NCBI GenBank assembly: GCA_934045075.1
Contig: OW203745.1
Coordinates: 15,682,768-15,746,767, forward strand
Reading direction: 5' to 3'
DNA length: 64,000 nt
From: Yponomeuta sedellus
Taxonomy: Eukaryota; Arthropoda; Insecta; Lepidoptera; Yponomeutidae
Made by a program: the position numbers and the translations under genes. Under the pieces are notes generated by a model. That model did no database searches, was not told where the DNA came from, and saw only the letters and a list, made by a program, of their open reading frames with translations. This document shows, piece by piece, positions 42,085 to 51,589 of the stretch. How positions within the stretch are numbered: position 1 is the stretch's first letter; every line of letters begins with the position of its first letter.

Positions 42085-42195
42085 TATTTAGAGAATTTTT
42101 AGATGCTAAAAATTCCACCCACGCTAGGATTCGAACCCGCGACCTCTGGCTATCCGTGCTAAATTGTTCTTAGCACGGGTTAGTGCATTAAAAAG
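42085..42195. repeat. tRNA-like element, deletion copy
   Basis: A minus-oriented T arm and anticodon arm (TAGGATTCGAACCCGCGACC) is joined straight to the plus-oriented monomer end GTTCTTAGCACGGGTTAGTG. Confidence 0.7.
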
Positions 42196-42526
42196 AGTAT
42201 AAACATAAATTAGTGTCAAAGGAAAGTAGCCGACGGGGACTAAGCCCGTCCTGTCAACATTGACAGCTCCGCTATAAATAGAAAAGGAATATTTGCGCAA
42301 ATCATAAAAATGTATTGACAATGGATTGTTTTACCCGCAGAGTGGTTGTGTCCATTCAGAACCTGAATTTGTTCAAACATCAACCGACGTAGGCACCAGT
42401 ACCTACCTAACTGACAACACATTTATTAATGCAATATCCTGGTAAATATTATATTTACATTACCTACGAGGATAAAAAGTTTGTTTTACTAGGGTCTACG
42501 TCATGTCTGTCTACTGCTGTGTGGTG

Positions 42527-42775
42527 TCGGCCTAGAGAATAGCACCAACCCAATTCTTCCCGCGGGTGTCGTAAAAGGCGACTAAGGGACACAGACCGGG
42601 GGGTGGGCAGCAGCGCCCCCTGCACTACAATTCCACCGAACTGCGATCTCCACCCGCATGCCCAGCGTGGGGATTATGGGCATTACCCCCTATGATAGCA
42701 CAACGTGGCGCTCCTTAGGGGAGGGCTATGTCCAGCAGTGGACTAATATTACCTGACGACGACGACGTCATGTAA
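42527..42775 (+). mobile_element. LINE 3' end with (GAC)n tail
   Basis: Matches 5937-6192 throughout, beginning GCCTAGAGAATAGCACCAAC, and ends CCAGCAGTGGACTAATATTA then GACGACGACGAC. Confidence 0.75.
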
Positions 42776-42884
42776 AACTAGCATTTAGGTTCTTGGCCTG
42801 TGGCAGTTTCAATCTGACTTCTTTCTCCGACTCTTTGCTAATGGAGGTTGGCCGTCAACCCCGCATGTTCTTTTTCCTTTCCCA

Positions 42885-43070
42885 AGATTTAGGCTGGCGA
42901 AGGTTAATACATCCTTCATGGGAATTTGTATACGTTTTTAATAAAAATACCTGAAGATATATTAAGCTTGTCTGAAACGTAGTTCAAAAAATCTGTATAA
43001 AAGTTCAAAAAAGTCATTTTGTGCCAAAAGGGCCATAACATAAAGGATGATTTAGATGACACTGAGGTCT
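42885..43070 (+). pseudogene. LINE C-terminal coding remnant
   Basis: Diverged frames read around IKIPEDILSLSET and CQKGHN. The plainer copy at 54095-54310 on the minus strand reads LPRFRLAKVNTSFMGHCIRF and PEDILSLPESRLKRC. This is the C-terminal tail of a LINE ORF2. Stops and frameshifts are present. Confidence 0.65.
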
Positions 43071-43420
43071 CAAATTCTAATTCAAATTCAAATAATTTTA
43101 TTTCAACGTAAAGAATTTACATTCTGTTTGCTGAATGTCAATGTACAATGTAAAATGTAAGCCGCCGCCTTCGGGCCGTATTGTAGTGGAGAAAAAGGCA
43201 GCGGAAAAAAAAAACTCCACTCTGACCATCTTTTCTCAAATCTTCTTAAAACCAAATACATCAGTTGCCATTATGTAAACCTAATAAGATTTCATGATTG
43301 CCATTAACAACCCTAAATGCCAAAGCATTAGTCAAATGTCTCACAATAATAGGGGAAAACATAAGTGCTGCGGCCAGACACACGAACAGCACTCGTTCAC
43401 GAGCATAACGCAGTGCTCAG
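43070..43420 (-). mobile_element. LINE 3' untranslated end
   Basis: Reverse copy of 29450-29765, with AATTCAAATTCAAATAATTT at its tail and CTGCGGCCAGACACACGAAC at the far end. Confidence 0.65.
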
Positions 43421-43599
43421 CCATCATCAGTCTCAACCATTTTGGAGGGAGATAGATGACCCGAACACCACGCTACCATTCGAATGACCTTTAGCAAACT
43501 TGCAGTTAAGTTTTTGTCAGTTATATAAGGTATCATATAGTTATTGACATGCAATCACGTCGTCTATACACACTTGTACAGACGACGTCTGGAATGAAT

Positions 43600-44010
43600 G
43601 CGTGAGTTTTATGTGTTGTAAAACGATTATGTATACTCTTTTTTAAGGACTTTGAAAAGACTAAGTTTGGAGTTTTTTGTTCATGATTCTTAATTTTTTC
43701 TTCCAAACGATCTTGATTTTGAAATGAACACCTAGGTTAACTTGTAACGTTTATTAAGTCGCAGTTTCTTTGCTATCTTCTATAATATAAAAATGAATGA
43801 ATGAAAAATTCTGAATGTGTTGGTAAGCGCAAATCTCGAGAGCAGCTGAACCGATTTCGCTAATTCCTTTTTAGAATATTCCTTGAAGTACGTGAATGGT
43901 TCTTACGGAGAGAAAAATAAAAAAAAATAAAGAATCGACTGTTAGGCGGTACGAAGTTCGCTGGGTGAGCTAGTTTTAAATAAAACCTTTTTGATTTCAT
44001 TGATTTGATT
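43600..44010 (+). mobile_element. Retroposon end split by a Helitron-like insertion
   Basis: The retroposon reads to CGCAGTTTCTTTGCTATCT, is interrupted at 43778, and resumes at 43974 with TTTTAAATAAAACC. The consensus elsewhere is GCTACTTTGAATAAAACC. Confidence 0.7.
43779..43973 (+). mobile_element. Non-autonomous Helitron-like element
   Basis: Begins TCTATAATATAAAAATGAAT and ends CGCTGGGTGAGCTAG followed by T. No target duplication is seen in the interrupted retroposon, as expected for rolling-circle insertion. Confidence 0.75.
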
Positions 44011-44151
44011 TCCTACCAAACAAAACAGTTCTTCCACGCTGGTTACACCCATCCATTCCTTGATGTTTCTGAGCCACGATTTTCAATCAACCAATTAATA
44101 TACCAATAAAAACCTGACTAAAATAAGAAAAATAATTAATTTATATTATTA

Positions 44152-44500
44152 ACTAGCTGACCCAACGAACTTCGTACCGCCTAACAGTCGATTCTTATTT
44201 TTTTTAGTTTTCTCCGTAAGAACCATCCTCGTACTTCAAGAAATATTCTAAAAAAATAATTAGCGAAATCGGTTCAGCTGCTCTCGAGATTTGCGCTTAC
44301 CAACACATTCAGCGATTCATTTTTATATTATAGAAGATACCGCCTAACATTCGATTCTTATTTTTTTTAGTGTTCTCTCCGTAAGAACCATCCTCGTACT
44401 TCAAGGAATATTCTAAAAAAGAATTAGCGAAATCGGTTCAGCTGCTCTCGAGATTTGCGCTTACCAACACATTCAGCGATTCATTTTTATATTATAGATA
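44152..44500 (-). mobile_element. Two Helitron-like copies in tandem
   Basis: On the minus strand a full copy (44152-44335) follows a copy that lacks its CTAG end (44336-44500). The head of one is joined to the hairpin region of the other at TATAGAAGATACCGCC. Head-to-tail tandems are a known Helitron habit. Confidence 0.75.
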
Positions 44501-44636
44501 GAAAAAAAATATTACAATATTCACAACTTTCTGCGCGATTAAACAATTTAACACTAAATTTTAGTTTGCACTTGACATTTGAATTTGTTTTATTTTTCTT
44601 TTTGCATCTCATGGATTTGTAAATACAAAATTTCCC

Positions 44637-44732
44637 ATTCCCGGCATGGGTGGAATTTTTAGCCTCTAAATAGGTTTTTAAAATTGTCCTTAGCACGGGT
44701 TAGTGCATTGAAAATAAAAATAGTATAATACA
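44637..44732 (+). repeat. tRNA-like element, right half
   Basis: From TCCCGGCATGGGTGGAATTT to AGCACGGGTTAGTGCATTGA. The tRNA-like head is missing. Confidence 0.8.
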
Positions 44733-44734
44733 AA

Positions 44735-45285
44735 ATTATTGCATGCCTGCATGAATATTCATACCTACACCCAGTGGGTTGAACATGGAATGATCATTAA
44801 GGAACATATTAAAGACGTGTAGGTATCTTTATTTACCTATTTTTTTTTAATAACGTAATATATAATATTTTTTACCTATGTTCATGAGTAAACTATTCTG
44901 ATTCTGAGAAAATAACCTCACGCATGTATCCCAGAGTGGTAGGCAGACCAGGGACTGCCACTTCGCACGCCAGTTCAGGGTACTTTTAGTTAGTAGTAGA
45001 TAAATAAGCTCTAGAATAGATGTTACTTTCACTCATTCATTCTAGTAAAGGCAGAGATGCTAGTTTGCCAATTCTCAGTTCCTTGACATGACGAGTTTCG
45101 ACGGAATTTCTTTGATCACTTGCCAACTAGGGACTTAGTACTGGGATGGTCACTGACATTTCCGTTTGGGGCTACCAGCTGGACATCTGGAGAATAGTGT
45201 GAAGGGGCACTAAGCAGTCCCGGGCCATCAGACTGTCCAGCCACGTGCCAACGGGCACGGCCACGGGTTTTTTTGCACTTGTATT
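44735..45285. other. Mostly unassigned sequence
   Basis: 44910-45000 has ATGTATCCCAGAGTGGTAGG and AGGGACTGCCACTT, a shrunken relative of the LINE tail at 33540. The rest is unassigned. Confidence 0.45.
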
Positions 45286-45292
45286 ATGTCTA

Positions 45293-45433
45293 ATGCCGGC
45301 GCCAGACAGAAGTTCAAACAAGTGATCACATAAGTATGCACATGTGTGGCACGGACATTTGTTACTATTGTCACATAAAATGTCCGTGCCTCACATGTGC
45401 ACACTTGTTTGAACTTCTGTCTGGTGCCGGCAT
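45293..45433. mobile_element. Palindromic MITE with TAA duplication, copy 1
   Basis: The arms TGCCGGCGCCAGACAGAAGT and its reverse complement run almost to the centre. The flanks are TAA on both sides. A 3-bp TWA duplication fits the PIF/Harbinger type. The short centre is inverted relative to copy 2 at 58463. Confidence 0.85.
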
Positions 45434-45439
45434 AACGTA

Positions 45440-45517
45440 GAACGTAATATAGGGTTATTTTACACTAGCCGTACCCCGCTGTGTTACCCGCGGTTTATAG
45501 ATTTCCCCATGGGGATA
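45440..45517 (+). mobile_element. Dispersed repeat, left half of LINE target
   Basis: Ends GTTACCCGCGGTTTATAGAT and TTCCCCATGGGGATA, where the LINE tail starts. The right half is at 50217-50395. Confidence 0.7.
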
Positions 45518-46086
45518 CAAATACAAATACAAATACAAATAGTTTATTATTTCTGCATAGAAAATACATTTCATCCTTATTATCTAGCTAGACATTACAA
45601 TATCTAGACAATCAGTGTGGACAATAGATTATTGGTGACCCTCACACTAGGTCAGACCTGTCCTGTGAGGGCCATATAAAAATATTACTAGCTAGTTCTT
45701 TTTAAGTAGCTTGACATAGTGGACGCTTATTTATTTTAGTTAATTAAAATTAAATGAAATTAAAAATTAATTATTAAAAATTATTCAAAACAAACATACA
45801 TAGATATATGTGTGTGTACATACACACACACACATACACATATATGCATATTTTAAACAATATCTTATGCCAAATTAAATCATACAATAATTAGATTTAA
45901 CATAACCAGCAGAAACAGTCCAAATCAAAGATTGCATACCAAATATGTTAGTGATATTATTTTAACCCGTTATATCATTACCGTTATATCATATCATTAT
46001 TATATTTAAAAATTATTCAATATTGTATATGGAATTGGATACGTAAATAAACTATATAAATAGTAATAACCATTTATATAATCTAT
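45518..46086 (-). mobile_element. LINE 3' untranslated region and tail
   Basis: From the ORF2 stop, the minus strand runs through GGCCCTCACAGGACAGGTCT to TTTGTATTTGTATTTGTAT. The element ends in a short-unit repeat rather than poly(A), as in CR1/L2-type LINEs. Confidence 0.8.
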
Positions 46087-49035
46087 TTACGTATCAGTTT
46101 TCAGGATATTTTCAGTTTCTAGATATGAGAGACCAGACAACCAGTAATATATTAAAAAATTTGCCTTGTTTACAGTGCATTCTTTTATGTTACAGTGTTT
46201 TATAATGTTATTGTAAATATGCGGATGAATATATTCAGGGTAGTGTTGCGCAAACGAAGTTTTCACAAGAGGTTTACAGATTTTAAACACGCGCCTCTTT
46301 AACAGGTCTGGATAGTTGGAAGAGTTGACAGTTTTTTGGTGCATTAGTATTGATGCTCTTAGTATATACAGCTGCCTGACAGTTAGGACACTCGCTTCTC
46401 TATATACTGCAGAGGTTGGGTATCTATATGGCTTTTTGAGCATCACTTTAAGTGTTGAGCGTTGTGCCCTTTCCAATTCTAGCATGATGGTCACTCCCAT
46501 GCCACCCCAGACACTAATGCAGTAACTAATGACAGATTCTACTAGAGAAACATATACAAGACGAAGAACTTTTCTGTCAGCAGAGTTTCGCAGTAATTTA
46601 ATTACGTAGATTAGTTTTCTGACTTTACCAGCAAGCGCAGAAATATGTTGTTTGAAAGATAGGTTGTGATCAATCGTAATTCCAAGGTATTTAATGCTGT
46701 CCACACGTTCTATTGCTGGGCAGCAACACAGAGATTCATTGCAGGAGTGGATTTTTAAGGAAGGCAGTGAGTTTGGCTCTGATGCTCGGGTTTTATGAAA
46801 GCATAAGAACTTTGTTTTGCTTGGGTTTAACGTGAGTAGGTTGTTGTCGAACCATTTACTTATTTTAGTAATACTAGCCTCAGCCATTTCCACTGTGTCA
46901 TTCCAAGTGTTCCCATTAACAAGAAGAACAGTGTCATCAGCATAGCAAATTATTTTAGTATTTAGTAAGGTATTTAAATGAATATCATTCATGTATAGAA
47001 TAAAAAGTGTCGGCCCCAACACGCTTCCCTGCGGAACTCCAAACGATATAGGGAGCTCTTCACTAGTATCCGAACCAATTTTTATACTTTGTCGTCTATC
47101 TGTCAAGTAGCTGTGAAACCAGTCGAGAGGGAGGCCCCTGACTCCAATGAACTCCAGTTTTTTTAAGACGATTGGCACCGAGACCGTATCAAAGGCCTTA
47201 GCAAGGTCTAAAAAGATGCCCACACATTTCTGGCCTCCGTCCAAGTAAGATGTCACCTGTTTGACAAGCAAGTCAACAGCATCTTCAGTTGAACGACCGC
47301 GCCTGAATCCAAACTGGCTGTCGGAAAGGATATTAAACTGCTCTAGATATTGGACAAGACGGTTGTTCACAATTTTTTCTAGTATTTTAGAAAAGGTTCC
47401 AAGCAAAGATATCGGCCTATAATTCTGGGGGTTGGTTTTCAGCCCATTCTTATGAATGGGAACTACAGCTGCAACTTTCCATTCATGAGGAAAAACTCCG
47501 GTCGCAAGGCTGAGGTTAAGTATGTGAGTCAGGGGCGAGAGTATGGCTGGTCTGATTTGTTTTATGAGTGTGGATTTGTAACCATCCACTCCTGGAGCAC
47601 TGTCATTTTTTAAATGTTCTATTATTTTTTCCACTTCGTAATGGTCAGTTGGTTGCAAGAAAAATGTGTGATGCACTGGATTACCCATATTTAAATTTCC
47701 GGCAACTTCATCTTCAGTTTTATTCATTTTCGCCAATAGTTCACCCGCAAGATTTTTGCCAACGCTTGAGAAGTACTCGTTGCAGTGATTTAGCGAATCC
47801 AAAGCTGTGGATTTTAATTTGGCCAGCTCAGCTGATTTGGTGGTTTTAGCGGAACACTCCGCTATTGTTTTAATTGCCTTCCACAGTCCTTTAGGGTTAT
47901 TCTTATTTTTTTCAAGCTCTTTTCTTTCATACTCTCTTTTTATTCTGTGCAACAGTTCAACACAGAAGTTTCTATATCTAGTATATACAAGTTTGCGAAC
48001 GGGATCTTTAGGGTGCTTTCTTTGGTCAAGATGGAGTTTGTCACGATGGTTTATGCATTTTACTAGACCTGGTGTAATCCAAGGTTTAAACAATAGCTTA
48101 GATCGACTGACTGTTTTTTCAACTGTATGATTTTGGATAACTGAATTTAGGGTAGAGTTAAAGTTTTTTACTGCTTCGTTAACATCTTGCGCATCTTCAA
48201 CATCTGCCCAGTCCACACCACGAAGCTCTGACGCTACGGCGCTATAGTCAATCTTAAGTATTTTTCTACTGCGTATACGGGTTTTTTCCTTAGAATGCGG
48301 AATACCTAACATTGCAATTTCATGGTCTGTGATATCGACCTTGCAAACTATACTAGTAGCATTCTTCTGGTTCTTTGTCTTTATGAAGATATGGTCTAGG
48401 CAGGCGCTATCCCTAGTTGGTTTTGTAATCGCTGGAAGGAGACCAAATTCAGCCATAAGACACAAATACTCTGAATTTGACTTATCTGTGGTATTCAAAA
48501 TATTGAGATTTGCGTCTCCCATTACAAATATGGAGTCTTTAGTTCGTAATGATCCAAGAGTTTCACTAAGGGAATTAAAGAAGCCACCAGTTTGTCTGAA
48601 TGAAGGGGAACGGTAAATTCCCACCAGCGCAATAGTTTCAGAAAGTTCAACTATCAAGCATTCCGCATCTTCAAAAACAGGCTCACGAACAGTAGCATTC
48701 CAAATATCCCTTGTGTAAATGACCACACCCCCATTCTGATTCAGGTTTCTTGATGTAGTGAACACATCGTAGCCTGGAATTTGGCCAGCTATAGCACCGC
48801 CAGAGATCCAGCATTCAGCAAGTACGATTACATCAAAAGAAATATTTGACCGTTGTAAAGCCACCAGAAAAGAATTAAAATTGCGCTGGATACTTCGTAT
48901 ATTAAATGTAAGTAACTTGAAATTTTGTTTTTCGTGAAAAATAAACTTGCAGTCTTCAATAAGGCTACATACCTGACAGTCGATTGTTAGCAGGTTTTCG
49001 ATATATTTATCTAACTCTTTATTTAACACTGCCAT
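46087..49035 (-). CDS. Non-LTR retrotransposon ORF2, endonuclease and reverse transcriptase
   Basis: The intact 982-residue frame encodes the enzyme that nicks target DNA and copies the element's RNA there. Residues 40-240 form an APE-type endonuclease: TFNIRS (N45), AECW (E74), GDANLN (D174), LDHI (D214) and TDHE (H238). Residues 475-760 form the reverse transcriptase: NYRPISLLGTFSKILEKIVN, QFGFRRGRSTEDAV, FLDLAKAFDTV, GVPQGSVLGPTLF, and the catalytic YADD at 698-701. A C-terminal thumb and tail follow. All key residues are present and there are no stops, so the copy is young and may be active. The ATG at 49035 has an in-frame TGA two codons upstream. I favour a CR1/L2-like clade; placement needs a tree. 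Confidence 0.95.
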   Translation of the reverse strand: MAVLNKELDKYIENLLTIDCQVCSLIEDCKFIFHEKQNFKLLTFNIRSIQRNFNSFLVALQRSNISFDVIVLAECWISGGAIAGQIPGYDVFTTSRNLNQNGGVVIYTRDIWNATVREPVFEDAECLIVELSETIALVGIYRSPSFRQTGGFFNSLSETLGSLRTKDSIFVMGDANLNILNTTDKSNSEYLCLMAEFGLLPAITKPTRDSACLDHIFIKTKNQKNATSIVCKVDITDHEIAMLGIPHSKEKTRIRSRKILKIDYSAVASELRGVDWADVEDAQDVNEAVKNFNSTLNSVIQNHTVEKTVSRSKLLFKPWITPGLVKCINHRDKLHLDQRKHPKDPVRKLVYTRYRNFCVELLHRIKREYERKELEKNKNNPKGLWKAIKTIAECSAKTTKSAELAKLKSTALDSLNHCNEYFSSVGKNLAGELLAKMNKTEDEVAGNLNMGNPVHHTFFLQPTDHYEVEKIIEHLKNDSAPGVDGYKSTLIKQIRPAILSPLTHILNLSLATGVFPHEWKVAAVVPIHKNGLKTNPQNYRPISLLGTFSKILEKIVNNRLVQYLEQFNILSDSQFGFRRGRSTEDAVDLLVKQVTSYLDGGQKCVGIFLDLAKAFDTVSVPIVLKKLEFIGVRGLPLDWFHSYLTDRRQSIKIGSDTSEELPISFGVPQGSVLGPTLFILYMNDIHLNTLLNTKIICYADDTVLLVNGNTWNDTVEMAEASITKISKWFDNNLLTLNPSKTKFLCFHKTRASEPNSLPSLKIHSCNESLCCCPAIERVDSIKYLGITIDHNLSFKQHISALAGKVRKLIYVIKLLRNSADRKVLRLVYVSLVESVISYCISVWGGMGVTIMLELERAQRSTLKVMLKKPYRYPTSAVYREASVLTVRQLYILRASILMHQKTVNSSNYPDLLKRRVFKICKPLVKTSFAQHYPEYIHPHIYNNIIKHCNIKECTVNKANFLIYYWLSGLSYLETENILKTDT

Positions 49036-49418
49036 AAGTCACGAGGGGGGAAATTAAGGAAACATTATGCGACGAATCAGGCCCAATAGTATACTGCCTA
49101 AACATGTATTTACCAGTTTGACTATTGAAGTACAGATATTGTAGCTTACCCTTTAGGAAGCTTAGATATATAGGTTGTTGCCAGGTAAAACTGCTAACTG
49201 AAAATTCAGATTTTTTGTTTGAGATTTTTTTGTTTATGGTTAAAAGTATTTTACTATTGTTTTGGTTGTTTTTAGTATTGTTAGTTTTAAAAATTATCTT
49301 TGATGCACAATTACTTGATACAGTTATCACAAATGGAGCTATTTGAGCTTCTAAAATTTTAAGCATGCTGTAGAGACTCAAAAGGAAACCGATACTAGTT
49401 AGAGCGAAGAGCGGTGCA
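49036..49418 (-). other. Inter-ORF region of the LINE
   Basis: About 380 bp between the two ORFs. An overlapping frame (49019-49648) bridges both, with a hydrophobic stretch FALTSIGFLLSLYSML. It overlaps the ORF2 start by 17 bp. It may be chance in AT-rich sequence, or part of how ORF2 is translated. Confidence 0.5.
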
Positions 49419-50147
49419 TCAGTTATCACGTATGGTTCTTGAAAATGTTTCAGTGGCAGAGGTTGGTGGCCCAATTCTTTGTCCCAGGTCATCGAGGGTT
49501 CGGATGAGAAGTGCTGGCATTTTTTCTCCTTTTCGCACATAAATTGCTCCGTTGCGTATCCAACAAAAACGAAAATTATGTTGATTGGCGCGCAGTCTTG
49601 CTTCCCGAAAGAGGTTGCGATTCTCCCGGGTAAGCCTTTCGTTGACATAAAGTTTCATTACTGGGCCTTCCGCAACATTTTCTGAGGTAAGATTTCGTCT
49701 CATTTTGGCTTCTTTTAAGATCTCGTCTCGTTTTGTTTTTCGCAGGAGTTTGGCGACGATTGGTCTAGACCGTATGCCTTCTTGGCTAGGCAGTTTAGCT
49801 CCCCGCATTTGTCTAGGACCGGCACGATATACGGTATCAACATCAAGATCGGTAAGATCGACACCGATTTTCTTGGCAGTGATAAGCATTATATGCTGCA
49901 AGCTTTCATTTTCATGCTCTGGAACCCCAACAATCTCTATTTCATTGCTTAGGTTCTTTTGTTGTTCTTCCTGCAAATTTATCTGGAGTTGTGAGATCGA
50001 ATTATTAAGCATTGCAATTTGGAGGTCTTGGGTTACAATCTTTTTTTCATAATCACCAATCCTTTCTGACAGCAATTGTACATCTTGTCTCAGGAGTTCT
50101 ATTTCTGCACTTTTTTGAGTAAGTTGCTGCAGGATAAGTGACCCGAT
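49419..50147 (-). CDS. Non-LTR retrotransposon ORF1, 5'-truncated
   Basis: The native part runs from about IIGSLILQQLTQ to RTIRDN. A heptad-rich segment (residues about 32-90 of the open frame: ELLRQDVQLLSERIGDYEKK and onward) predicts a coiled coil. After it come EIEIVGVPEHENE and then YVNERLTRENRNLFREARL and CWIRNGAIYVRK, resembling the C-terminal domain of FP-type ORF1 proteins that bind element RNA. The upstream open frame to 50219, with an ATG, comes from a 5S-SINE tail in antisense and is not native. The true start and any N-terminal domain are lost. Confidence 0.85.
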   Translation of the reverse strand: MGSLILQQLTQKSAEIELLRQDVQLLSERIGDYEKKIVTQDLQIAMLNNSISQLQINLQEEQQKNLSNEIEIVGVPEHENESLQHIMLITAKKIGVDLTDLDVDTVYRAGPRQMRGAKLPSQEGIRSRPIVAKLLRKTKRDEILKEAKMRRNLTSENVAEGPVMKLYVNERLTRENRNLFREARLRANQHNFRFCWIRNGAIYVRKGEKMPALLIRTLDDLGQRIGPPTSATETFSRTIRDN

Positions 50148-50216
50148 GATGGGAATAGGAGACCCGTGCCTCAGCCGTGGGGACATACAAGGGTTGATAC
50201 CTAGGTACCTACCTAC
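50148..50216 (+). mobile_element. 5S-derived SINE tail at the LINE 5' end
   Basis: AATAGGAGACCCGTGCCTCA and GGGGACATACAAGGGTTGAT form the SINE tail in the plus sense. It lies between the broken end of ORF1 and the CATGGGAATA flank, inside the apparent insertion. Confidence 0.8.
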
Positions 50217-50395
50217 CATGGGAATAAGATATTTTCCCGCAGTTAAACGTAGCCTACGTGGTAATCCAGGGTGTCAGCTAACTCCATACAATATTTTAAT
50301 AAAATCGCTCCAGCCGTTTAGACTTGAAGAAGTAACACACACACACTCACGAACATTCGCCTTTTTAACATTAGTGTGATGTGATGTGGTGTGGT
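50217..50395 (+). mobile_element. Dispersed repeat, right half of LINE target
   Basis: Resumes with CATGGGAATAAGATATTTTC and GCAGTTAAACGTAGCCTACG, ending in ACATTAGTGTGATGTGATGT. CATGGG(G/A)ATA occurs at both edges and is the candidate 10-bp target-site duplication. Confidence 0.75.
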
Positions 50396-50599
50396 TGGTT
50401 AATGCTTCAAAGACGTTTAACAATTGTACGTAACATTTGATTGTTTTTAATCGTAATTTTCCACAGAATAGCATTGTATCGTACCTCTTGGGATAGCACT
50501 GGCTCCTGAGATACGGGTCCCGCCTAGTTCAGGAGTCAGGGCACAATCATGTTGTAACACATTTAATCTTTTTGAGTTGAAATAAACAATAACATATCT

Positions 50600-50965
50600 A
50601 CACTATTTTTAATTTTTAATACACTAACCCGTGCTAAGGAACAAATTTAAAAAAACCTATTTAGAGGCTGAAAATTTCACCCATGCCGGGATTCGAACCC
50701 GCAACCTCTGGCTATCCGTGCCAGCGCTCTACCAATTGAGCCAATGGGCGACTCACGGCATCAGTGTTTCGAACCTCTTTACACTATTCTCTGTATTACG
50801 TACAGGCAGCGACATCTGACTTAAGCAAATTGCATTACTTACAGCCCCGACTACCTACTTTGCAGTTAGGTTTAACATCGGAACGATATCACTGTACCCA
50901 CATGATTACACTATTTTTATTTTTAATGCACTAACCCGTGCTAAGGAACAAATTTAAAAACCTAT
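50600..50965 (-). repeat. tRNA-like 308-bp monomer, minus orientation
   Basis: A whole monomer plus the start of a second (ATGCACTAACCCGTGCTAAG appears near 50617 in slightly changed form and again at 50927). The tRNA-like unit is at about 50678-50752 on the minus strand. Confidence 0.85.
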
Positions 50966-51027
50966 TTACCTATTTATTTTTTAAATTACTTATATATATC
51001 TATCTTACAATGGATAATATAAATAAG

Positions 51028-51090
51028 TAACAGCGCTCTCTCAACTGAGCTAATGGGCTAATGGGAATTTTTAGCCTCTAAATAAGCTTT
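51028..51090. repeat. tRNA-like element, small remnant
   Basis: CAGCGCTCTCTCAACTGAGC and a GAATTTTTAGCCTCTAAATA end remain after a large deletion. Confidence 0.6.
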
Positions 51091-51304
51091 TTCACAACGC
51101 AAGTTAGGACGATGACTTTCGAGTGCTTAAAGTTGTAAAACACATAGAAATATGGACTGTGTACTCTCCTCTCAGCCGGTGGTAGCCAATAAACATGTGC
51201 CAACGAAATGCGTCAATTGATTTACCGAGAACGGCGGTAAAACTCAGCTGGCACAAACAGACTATTTTGCGTTTCCCTTGAAAGAAGAAAGAAAGAAACA
51301 GTAG

Positions 51305-51585
51305 ATTGTAGACTTTTAGTCCGGATTTACTTACGAGTGTTGTTATATCGGAAAATTCCGACCAGGTTTCGCTCCGATTCGCAGAGCTTAATCATGGTGA
51401 GCAGAGACGGAGCTCGGTGAGACAAGCAACCGACGACGCGAGCTCCGTCTCTGCTCACCATGATTAAGCTCTGCGAATCGGAGCGAAACCTGGTTGGACT
51501 TTTCCGATATAACAACACCCGTAAGTAAATCCGGACTAAAAGTCACAATGTGTTGTGCTTACGAAAGTTTTAGTTCAAAAAAATA
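51305..51585. mobile_element. Fold-back MITE, long copy
   Basis: Left arm from ACTTTTAGTCCGGATTTACT; right arm ending CCGGACTAAAAGTCACAATG and TTACGAAAGTTTTAGTTCAA. The arms share GCTCCGTCTCTGCTCACCAT and meet around GGTGAGACAAGCAACCGACG. The arm outside the palindrome matches 6833-6868. Confidence 0.85.
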
Positions 51586-51589
51586 GTAG

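Noticed and set aside
47568..48616. Plus-strand frames of 93-107 codons within the LINE
   Set aside because: They are antisense shadows of ORF2.
49019..49648. An independent third LINE gene
   Set aside because: It overlaps both ORFs and has no known domain; kept only as a low-interest observation.
50148..50219. Native N terminus of LINE ORF1
   Set aside because: These codons are the antisense of a 5S-SINE tail, so the start codon at 50219 is borrowed.
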